From the NCBI GenBank assembly GCA_965248395.1, contig OZ252103.1, forward strand, positions 1,054,001 through 1,118,000: 64,000 nt of DNA. Direction: 5' to 3'. Shown piece after piece: positions 51,109 to 60,031 of the stretch; position 1 is the first letter of the stretch, and each line of letters starts with the position of its first letter. The position numbers and the translations under genes are program-made. The notes under the pieces are model-generated. The model was not told the DNA's origin. It was given only the letters and a program-made list of their open reading frames with translations, and did no database searches. This stretch comes from JAAXHH01 sp965248395. Its GTDB lineage: Bacteria > JAAXHH01.

Positions 51109-52316
51109 CCGGTATCGCACTACCCGACGAAAGAGGTCATTTCGGGGTCTTCGGCGGCCGCTACGTGCCGGAGACGCTGATGACAGCCCTGGACGAACTC
51201 CTCGACGTGTATGAAACGGCAAGGCGGGATCCGGCTTTCGACGAGGAATTCCGTTACTACCTGGGAGATTACGTAGGCCGGCCTTCACCGCTTTACTTTG
51301 CGGAACGCCTGACGGATACCCTCGGCGGTGCGCGGATTTACCTCAAGCGGGAAGATCTGAACCATACGGGCGCCCACAAGATCAACAATACCATCGGCCA
51401 GATCCTGCTGACCCGGCGCATGAAGAAACCGCGGATCATCGCCGAGACCGGAGCCGGACAGCACGGCGTGGCCACGGCGACGGTGGCTGCCCGTTTCGGC
51501 CTGGAATGCGATGTCTACATGGGGACCGAGGACATGGCCCGCCAGGAGCTGAACGTCTTCCGCATGCGTCTGATGGGGAGCCGGGTCATCGGCGTCAACG
51601 CGGGCAGCCGAACGTTGAAGGACGCGTTGAACGAAGCCCTGCGCGACTGGGCGACGAACGTGCGCCATACCCATTACATCATCGGTTCGGTCGCCGGACC
51701 CCATCCCTTCCCCATGATGGTGCGCGATTTCCAGTCGGTCATAGGCAGGGAAGCCCGCGAACAGATCATCGAAAAAGAAGGACGGTTGCCGGATGTGCTC
51801 GTCGCCTGCGTGGGGGGCGGCAGCAACGCCATCGGTCTCTTCCATCCTTTTCTCGAAGACGGGGACGTTCGCCTTGTCGGCGTGGAAGGCGCGGGGCACG
51901 GACTCGATACCGGAATGCACGCCGCGACGCTCGGCCTGGGCTCGCCGGGCGTACTGCACGGCGCCATGAGCTATACGGGACAGGATAAGTACGGCCAGAT
52001 CCAGGTCGCCCATTCCATCTCCGCGGGACTGGACTATCCCGGTGTGGGGCCCGAGCACAGCTACCTGAAGGACTCCGGCCGCGCGGAATACGTAAGCGTG
52101 ACCGATGATGAGGCACTGGAGGCCTTCGAGATGCTGTCCAGGGTTGAAGGCATCATACCCGCCCTGGAAAGCGCCCACGCCATTGGCCACATCGCCCGGA
52201 TCGCACCGGAAATGGACCGGGAACAGGTTATCGTCGCCGGTCTTTCGGGCCGAGGCGACAAAGACGTCCAGCAGGTTTACGGATTCCTGGACCAGAGCGG
52301 ACGGGAAACTGAATGA
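51105..52316 (+). CDS. trpB: Tryptophan synthase beta chain
   Basis: PLP enzyme condensing indole with serine. The 403-residue product starts at GTG 51105 (GGGAG five bases upstream, four-base overlap with aroQ). It has GHFGVFGGRYVPETLM, the PLP Lys in LNHTGAHKINN, the ammonium-loop AETGAGQHGVATAT, ACVGGGSNAIGLFHP for the phosphate, and LSGRGDKDVQ. It is a standard TrpB1 that pairs with the adjacent TrpA. Confidence 0.97.
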   Translation: MTGIALPDERGHFGVFGGRYVPETLMTALDELLDVYETARRDPAFDEEFRYYLGDYVGRPSPLYFAERLTDTLGGARIYLKREDLNHTGAHKINNTIGQILLTRRMKKPRIIAETGAGQHGVATATVAARFGLECDVYMGTEDMARQELNVFRMRLMGSRVIGVNAGSRTLKDALNEALRDWATNVRHTHYIIGSVAGPHPFPMMVRDFQSVIGREAREQIIEKEGRLPDVLVACVGGGSNAIGLFHPFLEDGDVRLVGVEGAGHGLDTGMHAATLGLGSPGVLHGAMSYTGQDKYGQIQVAHSISAGLDYPGVGPEHSYLKDSGRAEYVSVTDDEALEAFEMLSRVEGIIPALESAHAIGHIARIAPEMDREQVIVAGLSGRGDKDVQQVYGFLDQSGRETE

Positions 52317-53134
52317 ACCGAATTGCCGATACCTTCGCATCGTTGAAAGCCGCGGACCGCAAGGCGCTGATCCCGTACATTATGGCGGGAGACCCGGACC
52401 TTGAAACGACCGCCGCGCTGGTCCAGGAACTGGATCGCCGCGGCGCCGACCTGGTCGAACTGGGCGTTCCTTTCTCCGATCCCATCGCGGACGGACCCAC
52501 CATTCAGCGCGCCGCGCTGCGGGCCCTGTCCCGGGGAACAAACCTTCGTGGCATTGTCGATACCGTCGCAACTATACGCGGGCGGTCCGGTATCCCGATT
52601 GTATTGATGACGTATTACAACCCGGTGCTCGCGTACGGGATCGAGACCCTTTGCAGGGACGCCGCCCGTGCGGGCGTGGACGGCCTGATCGTTCCCGATC
52701 TGCCGCCGGAAGAAGGGGCCGAACTGTCCGACGCCTGTCAAAGGCAGGGGCTTTCCGTCATATTCCTGGTGGCGCCCACGAGCACTAAGGCCCGGATCGA
52801 GCTGGTAAACCGCCATACCACCGGATTCGTCTATTGTGTCTCCCTGACCGGGGTCACGGGCGCCCGGGGGCAGTTGGCGGAAGGGGTAAACGAGTTCATG
52901 GCGGACGTACGTTCCCGCACGGACAGGCCTCTTGGACTGGGATTCGGCATATCGTCGCCTGAACAGGCCTATGAGGCCTCGCATCTGGCCGATGGCGTCA
53001 TCGTGGGCAGCGCCATCATCAACGTGATGGAAGAACACGCCGGCGAGGCGGATATGACGCGGTCCGTGGGCAAATATGTCGCATCACTGCGGCAGGGTAT
53101 CGATAAGAAGGTCGCGGTGAACGCTCCCGGGTAA
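52313..53134 (+). CDS. trpA: Tryptophan synthase alpha chain
   Basis: Cleaves indole-3-glycerol phosphate and channels indole to TrpB. The 273-residue TIM barrel has catalytic Glu and Asp in VELGVPFSDPIADGP, then YNPVLAYG, GLIVPDLPPEE, YCVSLTGVTGAR and GFGISSPEQ. Four-base overlap with trpB. Confidence 0.97.
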   Translation: MNRIADTFASLKAADRKALIPYIMAGDPDLETTAALVQELDRRGADLVELGVPFSDPIADGPTIQRAALRALSRGTNLRGIVDTVATIRGRSGIPIVLMTYYNPVLAYGIETLCRDAARAGVDGLIVPDLPPEEGAELSDACQRQGLSVIFLVAPTSTKARIELVNRHTTGFVYCVSLTGVTGARGQLAEGVNEFMADVRSRTDRPLGLGFGISSPEQAYEASHLADGVIVGSAIINVMEEHAGEADMTRSVGKYVASLRQGIDKKVAVNAPG

Positions 53135-53217
53135 CAGTGGGCGGCCGCTGCAATCGGTGCTTGGTATTACAGGGGTTTTGAGCATGAATCCGGGTCAAGT
53201 CATTAAAGGAGAAGCGT

Positions 53218-53325
53218 GTGGGAGTCCAGGAGCCCGTCCGGGTCTTCGCGACTCCCACGTATTTCCACCTCCTGTTTCATGCTGTCGCCGGGTGAAATCA
53301 AGAAAGCACCATCCCAGGAGGGACC
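53218..53325 (+). promoter_or_regulatory. Structured leader before aroH, possible RBS-sequestering switch
   Basis: The 191-base trpA-aroH spacer contains a 9-bp stem (53218-53226 with 53250-53258). CCTCCTG (53268-53274) is exactly complementary to CAGGAGG (53315-53321), which contains the aroH ribosome-binding site; TTTCA (53275-53279) and TGAAA (53293-53297) extend that pairing. CAGGAG inside the first hairpin (53227-53232) could compete for the same CTCCTG. No T-box motif is seen. Function inferred from complementarity alone. Confidence 0.4.
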
Positions 53326-53691
53326 ATGGTTCGAGGCGTTCGTGGCGCCATAACCGTTGAATCAAACACCGCCGAAGCCATTCGGGAAGCGTCGCGTCGA
53401 CTGCTTTCAACGATCGTCGACCACAACCGCATCGAATTGGGACAGATTATCAGCGTCATATTTTCGGCGACGAAGGATCTCGACGTGGAGACACCCGCCT
53501 ACGGCGCGCGACGGATGGGGTGGACCTCGATTCCCCTGTTCTGCACCCAGGAGATGGAGGTTCCGAACGCGCTTGCCCGGTGCATACGGGTATTGGTTCA
53601 TGTAAACTCGGAAAAATCACAGGATGAAATCCGGCATGTATACCTGGACGGCGCCGTCGTGCTCCGGCCGGACATTGCCGAAGGGGGTTGA
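53326..53691 (+). CDS. aroH: Chorismate mutase, AroH class
   Basis: Converts chorismate to prephenate, the branch point to Phe and Tyr. The 121-residue product is the trimeric Bacillus-type fold: MVRGVRGAITVESNT (active-site Arg), FSATKDL, PAYGARRMGWTSIPLFC with QEMEV (Cys and Glu), CIRVLVHV (Arg) and HVYLDGAVVLRPD (Tyr). AGGAGGG lies just before the ATG. Distinct from the AroQ-type mutase domain usually fused to PheA. Confidence 0.96.
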   Translation: MVRGVRGAITVESNTAEAIREASRRLLSTIVDHNRIELGQIISVIFSATKDLDVETPAYGARRMGWTSIPLFCTQEMEVPNALARCIRVLVHVNSEKSQDEIRHVYLDGAVVLRPDIAEGG

Positions 53692-53692
53692 A

Positions 53693-54709
53693 ATGGTAGT
53701 CGTGATGAAACCACAGGCCACGGAGGAACAGAAGGAACACATTCGAGATACCATCCGGGCCTTCGGATGCAAGCCGCGAGACATTCAGGGTGACGTGATC
53801 ACCATCATCTGCATCATCGGCGACACGCTGAGTCTTTCGACGGAACAGTTCGAAATCATGGACGGAGTGGACCAGGTACAGCGCATTCAGCGTCCGTACA
53901 AGCTCGTCAGCCGGGAAGTGCAGCCGCACAAAACGACCTTTCGCGTGGGGGACGTACAGATCGGCGGCGATGGTATCACCATCATCGCAGGCCCCTGTTC
54001 CATCGAATCTTACGACCAGTTCCTGGAAGCAGCGCAACATGCACGGGCGGCCGGCGCCCACATCATCCGCGGCGGAGCGTTCAAACCGAGAACTTCTCCC
54101 TACAGTTTCCAGGGTCTCGGCGAGGAAGGCCTGAAGATCATGGCGAGGGTGAGCGAGGAAACGGGGTTGCCGTCCATCTCCGAGGTGATGGAGCCGGAAA
54201 TGGAGCCGATGGTATCCCAGTACGTGGACATGCTGCAGGTCGGTGCACGAAACATGCAGAATTATCCGCTGCTGAACGCCGTGGGACACAGCTCCAAGCC
54301 CGTCATGCTCAAGCGGGGCCTTTCCGCCACGATCGAAGAAATGCTGCTCGCGGCCGAATACATCCTGGCCGCGGGGAACCACAAAGTCGTCCTGTGCGAA
54401 CGGGGCATACGGACTTTTGAAACATGGACGCGGAATACGCTGGATATTTCAGCCGTGCCCGTGTTGCAGAAATACACTCATCTACCCGTGTTCATCGACC
54501 CGAGCCACGGAACCGGAAACGTGGATTACGTGGGGCCTGCATCGCGGGCGGCCGTGGCGGTCGGCGCGGACGGGCTCATGATCGAGATGCATCCCAGGCC
54601 GGAGCGCGCACTGTCCGACGGGGATCAGTCCCTGACCCCGGAAGCGCTGACCGCTCTGATCCCGGAATTGCAGGCGGTCGCGACGGCCGTGAACCGTACC
54701 ATCGGTTGA
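53693..54709 (+). CDS. aroF: DAHP synthase (type I-beta, with N-terminal regulatory domain)
   Basis: First committed step of the shikimate pathway. The 338-residue product has an N-terminal ferredoxin-like domain (about 1-75: VVVMKPQATEEQKEHIRDTI) like that which gives Tyr/Phe feedback in Thermotoga-type enzymes, then the KDO8P/DAHP synthase barrel: IIAGPCSIES, RGGAFKPRTSPYSFQG, LQVGARNMQN, KPVMLKRGLS and FIDPSHGTG. ATG 53693 lies one base after the aroH stop. Confidence 0.96.
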   Translation: MVVVMKPQATEEQKEHIRDTIRAFGCKPRDIQGDVITIICIIGDTLSLSTEQFEIMDGVDQVQRIQRPYKLVSREVQPHKTTFRVGDVQIGGDGITIIAGPCSIESYDQFLEAAQHARAAGAHIIRGGAFKPRTSPYSFQGLGEEGLKIMARVSEETGLPSISEVMEPEMEPMVSQYVDMLQVGARNMQNYPLLNAVGHSSKPVMLKRGLSATIEEMLLAAEYILAAGNHKVVLCERGIRTFETWTRNTLDISAVPVLQKYTHLPVFIDPSHGTGNVDYVGPASRAAVAVGADGLMIEMHPRPERALSDGDQSLTPEALTALIPELQAVATAVNRTIG

Positions 54710-54717
54710 GTTCGGAT

Positions 54718-55581
54718 ATGCATATCACCATCATCGGCGTGGGTCTGCTGGGCGGTTCGTTCGGCATGGCGGTCCGCAGGACGGGAGCGGCGGAGCGCGT
54801 CGCCGGCGTAGACCTGGACAGGGCCACGCTGGACAGCGCCTTCGAGCGCGGGGCCATTGACGAGGGGTTCCTGGACCTGGCCGAGGGGGTGGCCGGGGCC
54901 GACGTGGTCGTCCTCGCCGCGCCCGTGCGGTCCATTCTGCAGCTGCTGCCGGCGCTGGCACCGCTGCTAGGCCGGGAAACGATCCTCTTCGACCTGGGCA
55001 GCACGAAGGAAGCCATCGTCTCCGCCGTCGCCGACCTGGCCGGTTTCGCGCGGTACGTCGGAGGCCATCCCATGGCGGGCGCCGAGTACGCCGGCATCGA
55101 GCATGCCGATGACCGGTTGTTGCGCGACGCGACTTTCGCCCTGGTTCCACCACGTGGGGCGGATGAAGGGGCTGTCGATCGGCTCGCAGACCTGGTCCGG
55201 CGGATCGGGGCCCGTCCCGTGGTCATTTCCGCCGAACGCCACGACCGGATCGTTTCCATCACAAGCCATCTTCCATACCTGTTGTCCGTCGTGCTGTCCC
55301 TTGCCGCTGAAGAAATGGCGCGGGAGGAAGATCTTACGCGGGAGTTTACCGCGACGGGCTTTCGGGACACCACCCGACTGGCCGCGTCCAACGTACGCGT
55401 AATGGCCGACATCTGCCTCACCAACCGGCAACCCATATTGCGCGGCATCGATGACGTAAAGCGGCTGTTGGACGACCTGGCGGTACAGATAGAACAGGGG
55501 AATGAAACGGAACTGGTGAGGTCGCTGACGCAGGCGAAAGAGAGCCGGACCGCGATGTTCGGCGAAAGGAGGACCGATTGA
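54718..55581 (+). CDS. tyrA: Prephenate dehydrogenase (TyrA family)
   Basis: NAD(P)-dependent oxidative decarboxylation to 4-hydroxyphenylpyruvate or arogenate-to-Tyr. The 287-residue product has the Rossmann motif IIGVGLLGGSFGMAV, DLGSTK, the catalytic His in GGHPMAGAEYAG, and the helical C-terminal domain with ITSHLPYLLS. No ACT domain is present. Which substrate (prephenate or arogenate) cannot be told. Confidence 0.94.
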   Translation: MHITIIGVGLLGGSFGMAVRRTGAAERVAGVDLDRATLDSAFERGAIDEGFLDLAEGVAGADVVVLAAPVRSILQLLPALAPLLGRETILFDLGSTKEAIVSAVADLAGFARYVGGHPMAGAEYAGIEHADDRLLRDATFALVPPRGADEGAVDRLADLVRRIGARPVVISAERHDRIVSITSHLPYLLSVVLSLAAEEMAREEDLTREFTATGFRDTTRLAASNVRVMADICLTNRQPILRGIDDVKRLLDDLAVQIEQGNETELVRSLTQAKESRTAMFGERRTD

Positions 55582-56420
55582 CGAAGTACAGGACCGGCTT
55601 CCAGGGTGAACTGGGAGCCTTCAGCGAGATGGCGGTGCTCGAGTATTTCGGCGATGCGGCGGAACCGGTGCCCCACGGGTGGTTCGACGACGTGTTCAGG
55701 GCCGTTGAAGAGGGCCGCTGCGACTACGGGATGTTGCCTATCGAAAACACCCTCGCGGGCAGCATCCACGTCAATTACGACCTGATGCAGGAGCACGATC
55801 TGCAAATCGTCGGCGAAATCATGCTGCGCATCGTCCATAACCTGATGGCGAAGCCGGGCGTCCGCCGGGAAGAACTCCGGAGGGTCCAGTCCCATCCCAA
55901 GGCGCTGGAACAGTGCGTACGGTTCTTCCGGGAGAACCCTGCGTTAAAACCCGAAACCGTATACGATACCGGCGGCGCGGCCAAGATGCTTAGTGAAGGA
56001 GACGCCCGGGATATCGGCGTGATCGCGAGCACCCGGGCCGCCGAACAATACGGACTCGAGATCCTGGAGGACGGGATCGAAGACAACGCCGAGAACTATA
56101 CACGTTTTCTGGTCCTGTCCCCGGGGGCGGAGCCATCGGATGCCAAACGCATCAAGACGACTATCGTCTTTTCCGTTCCCCACGAACCCGCCATGCTGTT
56201 CAAGGCCATGAGCGTGTTCGCGCTGCGGGACATCTCCATCAACAAGATCGAATCGCGGCCCCTGATCGGGTCGCCCTGGGAGTACCTGTTCTATCTCGAC
56301 TTCGATGGGCATGCGGACAGTCTCCTCTGCAGCCGCGCGCTCAACCACCTCCGGGAGATCACGACCAACTTCAAGCTGCTGGGATCGTACCCGGAAGGAA
56401 AGATCGTGGATCGAGGTTGA
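55578..56420 (+). CDS. pheA: Prephenate dehydratase (TTG start)
   Basis: Makes phenylpyruvate. The 280-residue product has the dehydratase domain (FQGELGAFSEMAV, YGMLPIENTLAGSIH, the TRF motif in NYTRFLVL) and a C-terminal ACT domain with FSVPHEPAMLFKAMSVFA and NKIESRPL, the Phe-binding ESRP site, so feedback by Phe is expected. There is no chorismate mutase domain, in keeping with the separate aroH. Start is TTG 55578, overlapping the tyrA stop, with AGGAGG five bases upstream. Confidence 0.96.
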   Translation: MTKYRTGFQGELGAFSEMAVLEYFGDAAEPVPHGWFDDVFRAVEEGRCDYGMLPIENTLAGSIHVNYDLMQEHDLQIVGEIMLRIVHNLMAKPGVRREELRRVQSHPKALEQCVRFFRENPALKPETVYDTGGAAKMLSEGDARDIGVIASTRAAEQYGLEILEDGIEDNAENYTRFLVLSPGAEPSDAKRIKTTIVFSVPHEPAMLFKAMSVFALRDISINKIESRPLIGSPWEYLFYLDFDGHADSLLCSRALNHLREITTNFKLLGSYPEGKIVDRG

Positions 56421-56504
56421 ATGCGGTGGATGGCCTGGTCTGCCTGGCCCGCCTGGACGGCCTGGCCCGCTCGGTCCACTATGTCAATCCACGCTGTCAC
56501 CTAT

Positions 56505-58280
56505 TCAACCGTCCACCGTCGCGTCCGAAGGAACGGCCTGGCTGAGTTCAAGCTTCGGTTCGACGAAGAGCGTCTTTTCACGGGTGAATTTGACCTGCCC
56601 CGGTCCGCCGTTCTTCATCTTTCGGACATAGCGGCGCTCGGTGTAGTCCACCGGCACGGTAGTGGAGCCCCGGCCCTTGCTGAAGTAAGCCGTCAGGCAG
56701 GCCGCTTCGTACAGGGTCTTCCTGCTCGGCATCTGGGTCTTGTCCACGCGCCGCAGAATCACGTGGGAACCGCCCAGGTCCCTCGCATGGAGCCAGATGT
56801 CGTCCGGTGACGCCGATTTCGTAAGCACTTCGTTTTCCCGGCTGTTGCGGCCCACGAGCAGCAGGTGCCCACTGGTGGTCAGGTACCTCCTCGGGTGAAT
56901 GTCCCCTTTAGCCCGGCTCCGGGTCCGGTTTGAAGCATCCGTCTTAGCGGGCGACTTGACCAGTTTCAACTTGGCGCACGCCCGGTAGGCGTACTCCAGC
57001 ATGATCTCGTCCGGCTCGTCCCCCAGCTTCCCGCGGATTACCTTTACCTCCTCCAACTGCTTCCGGGTCTGGGCGATCCGATGCTCCACGGCCCTTCGGC
57101 CGTCCCTGGCCTTTCGGGCCTGACGAAAATACCTCCGTGCGTTCTCGGCGGGCGACAGATCCGGTTTCAGGGGTATGACGATTTCCTCCTGGTCTCCGCT
57201 ATAGTAGTCTTCGACCCGGGCTTCCGTCATCCCGGTCTTCAACTGGCCCAGGTGGGACGTGATCAAGTCGCCGTACCTGCGGTATTCCGCTTCACGCTGC
57301 ACGTGTTCCAGGTCGAGCTTCAGGTTTCCTGCCAGGCGTTCCAGCCGCTGGATTTCAACCTGCAGGGCGCGCTGAACCGTCATCGTCCGCTGTTTGGTCT
57401 CCTCTTCGGCGATCCGTACTTCGTAGAACCGATCCACGGCACCGCTGATGGACTCGTGGTATTCCACTTGCTCCTCCGGCAGGGAGTGGATCGGCACCGC
57501 CGAAAGAATGCGGGGCCGTCCGTCCGTAGTTCGTCCCAGGCAGGGCGTCCACTTTCTGGACTTAACGCGCAGGACCAGGTCCCGCAGACTGCTCCATATC
57601 CGGACTACGCGGGTGTCCGCGTCCGTATCAGCAAGCGTTTTCTCATCGGCCAGTCCCGCGTGGGCAACGATCTCCACGGCCATTTCCCTGGAGAGTCCCG
57701 CGAACACGCCGGTCAAATCCCTCACCAGGGCTTCCGGTGTCGACCGGTTGCCCGATCCGGCCAGCAGTTCGCGCGAGGCATCGGCAAGCGGAGTTTTCTC
57801 CATCGGGGGCGGAAACGCGTAGGTTTCGCCGGGGACCAGAGATCTGGCCGGGCCGCGGATTCGTCTGAGGGTCTCCAGAATCCCATGGTCCGGCTCGGTC
57901 ATGAACACCAGGACGCCCCTGTTTCCGATGAGTTCTGCGATCAGCCGGTAGCGGCGGGATCCCAGCGAAGTGCGTCCAACACAGCGAATATCCACTACCC
58001 TTTCGAATGGGACGGCTTCGATCTCTTCCATGATCCCGGGAAGGAGATGATCACGCAGCACGGTCAAAAGGGCCGATGAAGCGGCGCTCTTCTTCGAAGG
58101 ATCCGCGAGATGAACCCGCGCGAAACGCGGATGTACGGAAAGGAACAGTACCCGCCGGCCCGACTTGCCTTTGAGAACGAGACCGAGTTCCATGGGCCCG
58201 TACTGATCGACAGCCACGATCCGGGAACCATTGAGGTCCTTGCACTCGTCTATCACGGCCTGCAGGGTCAGGGCGTCCAT
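56505..58280 (-). CDS. rqcH: NFACT family protein, RqcH-like
   Basis: Ribosome-quality-control factor that binds obstructed 50S subunits and directs C-terminal Ala tailing in characterised bacteria. The 591-residue product begins MDALTLQAVIDECKDLNGSR (NFACT-N, with an FERVVDIR segment where characterised proteins have an essential Asp-Arg; here Glu-Arg), a central helix-hairpin/coiled-coil part (about 300-420: QRALQVEIQRLERLAGNLKL), and the C-terminal NFACT-R domain with DDIWLHARDLGGSHVILR. ATG 58280 is preferred; an open frame runs 72 codons further upstream without homology. Convergent with pheA. Confidence 0.9.
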   Translation of the reverse strand: MDALTLQAVIDECKDLNGSRIVAVDQYGPMELGLVLKGKSGRRVLFLSVHPRFARVHLADPSKKSAASSALLTVLRDHLLPGIMEEIEAVPFERVVDIRCVGRTSLGSRRYRLIAELIGNRGVLVFMTEPDHGILETLRRIRGPARSLVPGETYAFPPPMEKTPLADASRELLAGSGNRSTPEALVRDLTGVFAGLSREMAVEIVAHAGLADEKTLADTDADTRVVRIWSSLRDLVLRVKSRKWTPCLGRTTDGRPRILSAVPIHSLPEEQVEYHESISGAVDRFYEVRIAEEETKQRTMTVQRALQVEIQRLERLAGNLKLDLEHVQREAEYRRYGDLITSHLGQLKTGMTEARVEDYYSGDQEEIVIPLKPDLSPAENARRYFRQARKARDGRRAVEHRIAQTRKQLEEVKVIRGKLGDEPDEIMLEYAYRACAKLKLVKSPAKTDASNRTRSRAKGDIHPRRYLTTSGHLLLVGRNSRENEVLTKSASPDDIWLHARDLGGSHVILRRVDKTQMPSRKTLYEAACLTAYFSKGRGSTTVPVDYTERRYVRKMKNGGPGQVKFTREKTLFVEPKLELSQAVPSDATVDG

Positions 58281-58304
58281 GGATCGGAAATCCTGTGTGC
58301 GTTT

Positions 58305-58335
58305 CCGGGTTGATCCGGCTGCAAACCCGGTTTTA
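58305..58335 (+). terminator. Terminator-like stem upstream of rqcH start
   Basis: CCGGGTT (58305-58311) pairs with AACCCGG (58324-58330), followed by TTTTAT on the + strand. It lies in the rqcH 5' leader and before the yicC promoter, so it might insulate the yicC operon from upstream + strand transcription. Weak evidence. Confidence 0.35.
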
Positions 58336-58464
58336 TGTTGATTCGATTTCTGCGTTCGGTCCTGTATCATAATATAACCGGCCCGGTGCGCTACGGGTCG
58401 TTTATCTTCATTTCGGCGCAGTGAAAAGCACGCGAACGACCCCCGGCCGTGCGCCAATATGTTA

Positions 58465-58493
58465 TTGACAAATCGCCGTTTAGCGTGTATTTT
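58465..58493 (+). promoter_or_regulatory. Promoter of the yicC-gmk-rpoZ-coaBC operon
   Basis: Consensus TTGACA (58465-58470), 17 bases, TATTTT (58488-58493). Start near 58500, about 40 bases before the yicC ATG. Confidence 0.72.
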
Positions 58494-58539
58494 CATGTTT
58501 CTTGGACATTGGCCTGAAACGGGGATTCAGGGGCATCGG

Positions 58540-59418
58540 ATGATTTGCAGCATGACCGGCTACGGCGCCGGAGAATCGGACCTCGCCGGCGTCCGCACCA
58601 CCGTCGAACTGCGATCCGTTAACGGTCGATTCTGCGACATAACGGTGAGGTTGCCCAGGTCTCTCGGATCGCTGGAGGCGCGCGTCCGTGCGATTGTACA
58701 GGACCACGTGACCCGGGGAAACGTTTCCGTTTCGATAAGATGCGATGAATCCGACACCGGCGCACCTGCCATGCGGGTCGACGTGGAAGCCGGGAGAAAG
58801 TACTGCGAATCTTTGCGGCTGCTCAAAGAGCGCCTTGGGGTTTCGGGTGACGTGACGCTTGAGATGGTAGCCGCCTACCCGGGTCTGGTGACGCCTGAAA
58901 ACGAAGAGACCGACCCGGACGAGAGTTGGAAGGGCATCGAAGCAGCCCTGGCGAAGGCGCTTATCGCTTTCAAAGACATGAAGAGAGGCGAGGGAAAGGC
59001 CCTTGAAACAGACCTGCGCAACAGGATCGAAGTCATATTCGCGATCCTGGGCAGTATCGAGGACCGTGCGCCGGAGCGGGTGTCCGAGGTCCGGGAACGG
59101 CTGAACGACCGCCTCGCCGATCTGCTGGACCAGGGACAGGTCGATCCGCAGCGGGTGGCCATGGAAATCACCCTCTTCGCGGAGCGCAGCGACGTGACCG
59201 AGGAATGCGTCCGCCTGAGAGCCCACTGCGCCGCGTTTATGGAAGCGCTGACTGCCGATGGGAGTCCGGGAAGGCGTCTCAACTTCCTCATACAGGAGAT
59301 GAACCGGGAGATAAACACCATAGGATCGAAAGGGAACGACACGGAAATCAGTCATTCCGTCATCGAGGCCAAGGAAGAACTCGAGAAAGTACGGGAGCAG
59401 GTGCAGAACATTGAGTGA
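58540..59418 (+). CDS. yicC: YicC family endoribonuclease
   Basis: YicC-type ribonuclease implicated in RNA decay and sRNA turnover in enterobacteria. The 292-residue product starts MICSMTGYGAGE and contains VELRSVNGRFCDITVRLPR, EITLFAERSDVTEECVRLRA, and the C-terminal RRLNFLIQEMNREINTIGSK with the conserved Asn/Glu residues. Gene order yicC-gmk-rpoZ-coaBC is common in bacteria. The gmk start lies inside its last codons. Confidence 0.95.
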   Translation: MICSMTGYGAGESDLAGVRTTVELRSVNGRFCDITVRLPRSLGSLEARVRAIVQDHVTRGNVSVSIRCDESDTGAPAMRVDVEAGRKYCESLRLLKERLGVSGDVTLEMVAAYPGLVTPENEETDPDESWKGIEAALAKALIAFKDMKRGEGKALETDLRNRIEVIFAILGSIEDRAPERVSEVRERLNDRLADLLDQGQVDPQRVAMEITLFAERSDVTEECVRLRAHCAAFMEALTADGSPGRRLNFLIQEMNREINTIGSKGNDTEISHSVIEAKEELEKVREQVQNIE

Positions 59419-60031
59419 TTCCGTACCATACGGCCCTTCGGCTTCGAAGGGGTTCTGCCTGGTCCTGTCCGCGCCGTCGGGCACAGGGAAAACCACTATC
59501 GGTCAACTGCTCACAGCCGGGGATTCGTCCATCGTACGGTCGATATCCATGACAACCCGCCCAAAGCGGTCGAAAGAGAAAGACGGGGAGGACTACTACT
59601 TTACCACCCCGGATGATTTCAAGACGAAGATCCGTCAGGGCGCGTTTCTCGAATGGGCCGAAGTTTACGACGGTCTGCTTTACGGCACCCCCCGGGAGGC
59701 CGTAAAGTGGATCATAGGTTCCGGGGACGTTGCCCTGCTGGTCATCGACGTGCAGGGCGGGCGGGCTGTCAAGGCCATATTCCCCGAGGCCGTCCTCGTA
59801 TTCCTGATACCACCTTCCCTCGACAGCCTGGCGAGCAGGTTGCGAGAGCGGGGCCTTGAAACGGAAGACCAGATACAGAGCCGGTTGAAAAAGGCGAAAG
59901 CCGAAATGAGGTACCTGCCCGCGTATGACTACGGGGTAGACAATGACGATGGAAAGCAGCAGGAAACCGTCGACGCCATTCGCGGAATAATAGCTGCCGA
60001 GCGGCGCCGCATCAACCGATGGGAGGAATAA
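59411..60031 (+). CDS. gmk: Guanylate kinase (TTG start)
   Basis: Phosphorylates GMP to GDP. The 206-residue product has the P-loop SAPSGTGKTTIG, the GMP-binding SISMTTRPKRSKEKDGEDYY, and EWAEVYDGLLYGTPREAV. The best start is TTG 59411, overlapping the yicC stop by eight bases with AGGTG upstream; no ATG or GTG occurs before the domain. Stop overlaps rpoZ by one base. Confidence 0.95.
   Translation: MSDSVPYGPSASKGFCLVLSAPSGTGKTTIGQLLTAGDSSIVRSISMTTRPKRSKEKDGEDYYFTTPDDFKTKIRQGAFLEWAEVYDGLLYGTPREAVKWIIGSGDVALLVIDVQGGRAVKAIFPEAVLVFLIPPSLDSLASRLRERGLETEDQIQSRLKKAKAEMRYLPAYDYGVDNDDGKQQETVDAIRGIIAAERRRINRWEE

Noticed and set aside
53135..53325. T-box riboswitch before aroH
   Set aside because: No T-box consensus bulge, Stem I motif or terminator/antiterminator pair was found; only the anti-SD pairing is supported.
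53157..53360. Small ORF in the trpA-aroH spacer as a second leader peptide
   Set aside because: It has no run of Phe, Tyr or Trp codons and overlaps the aroH start out of frame.
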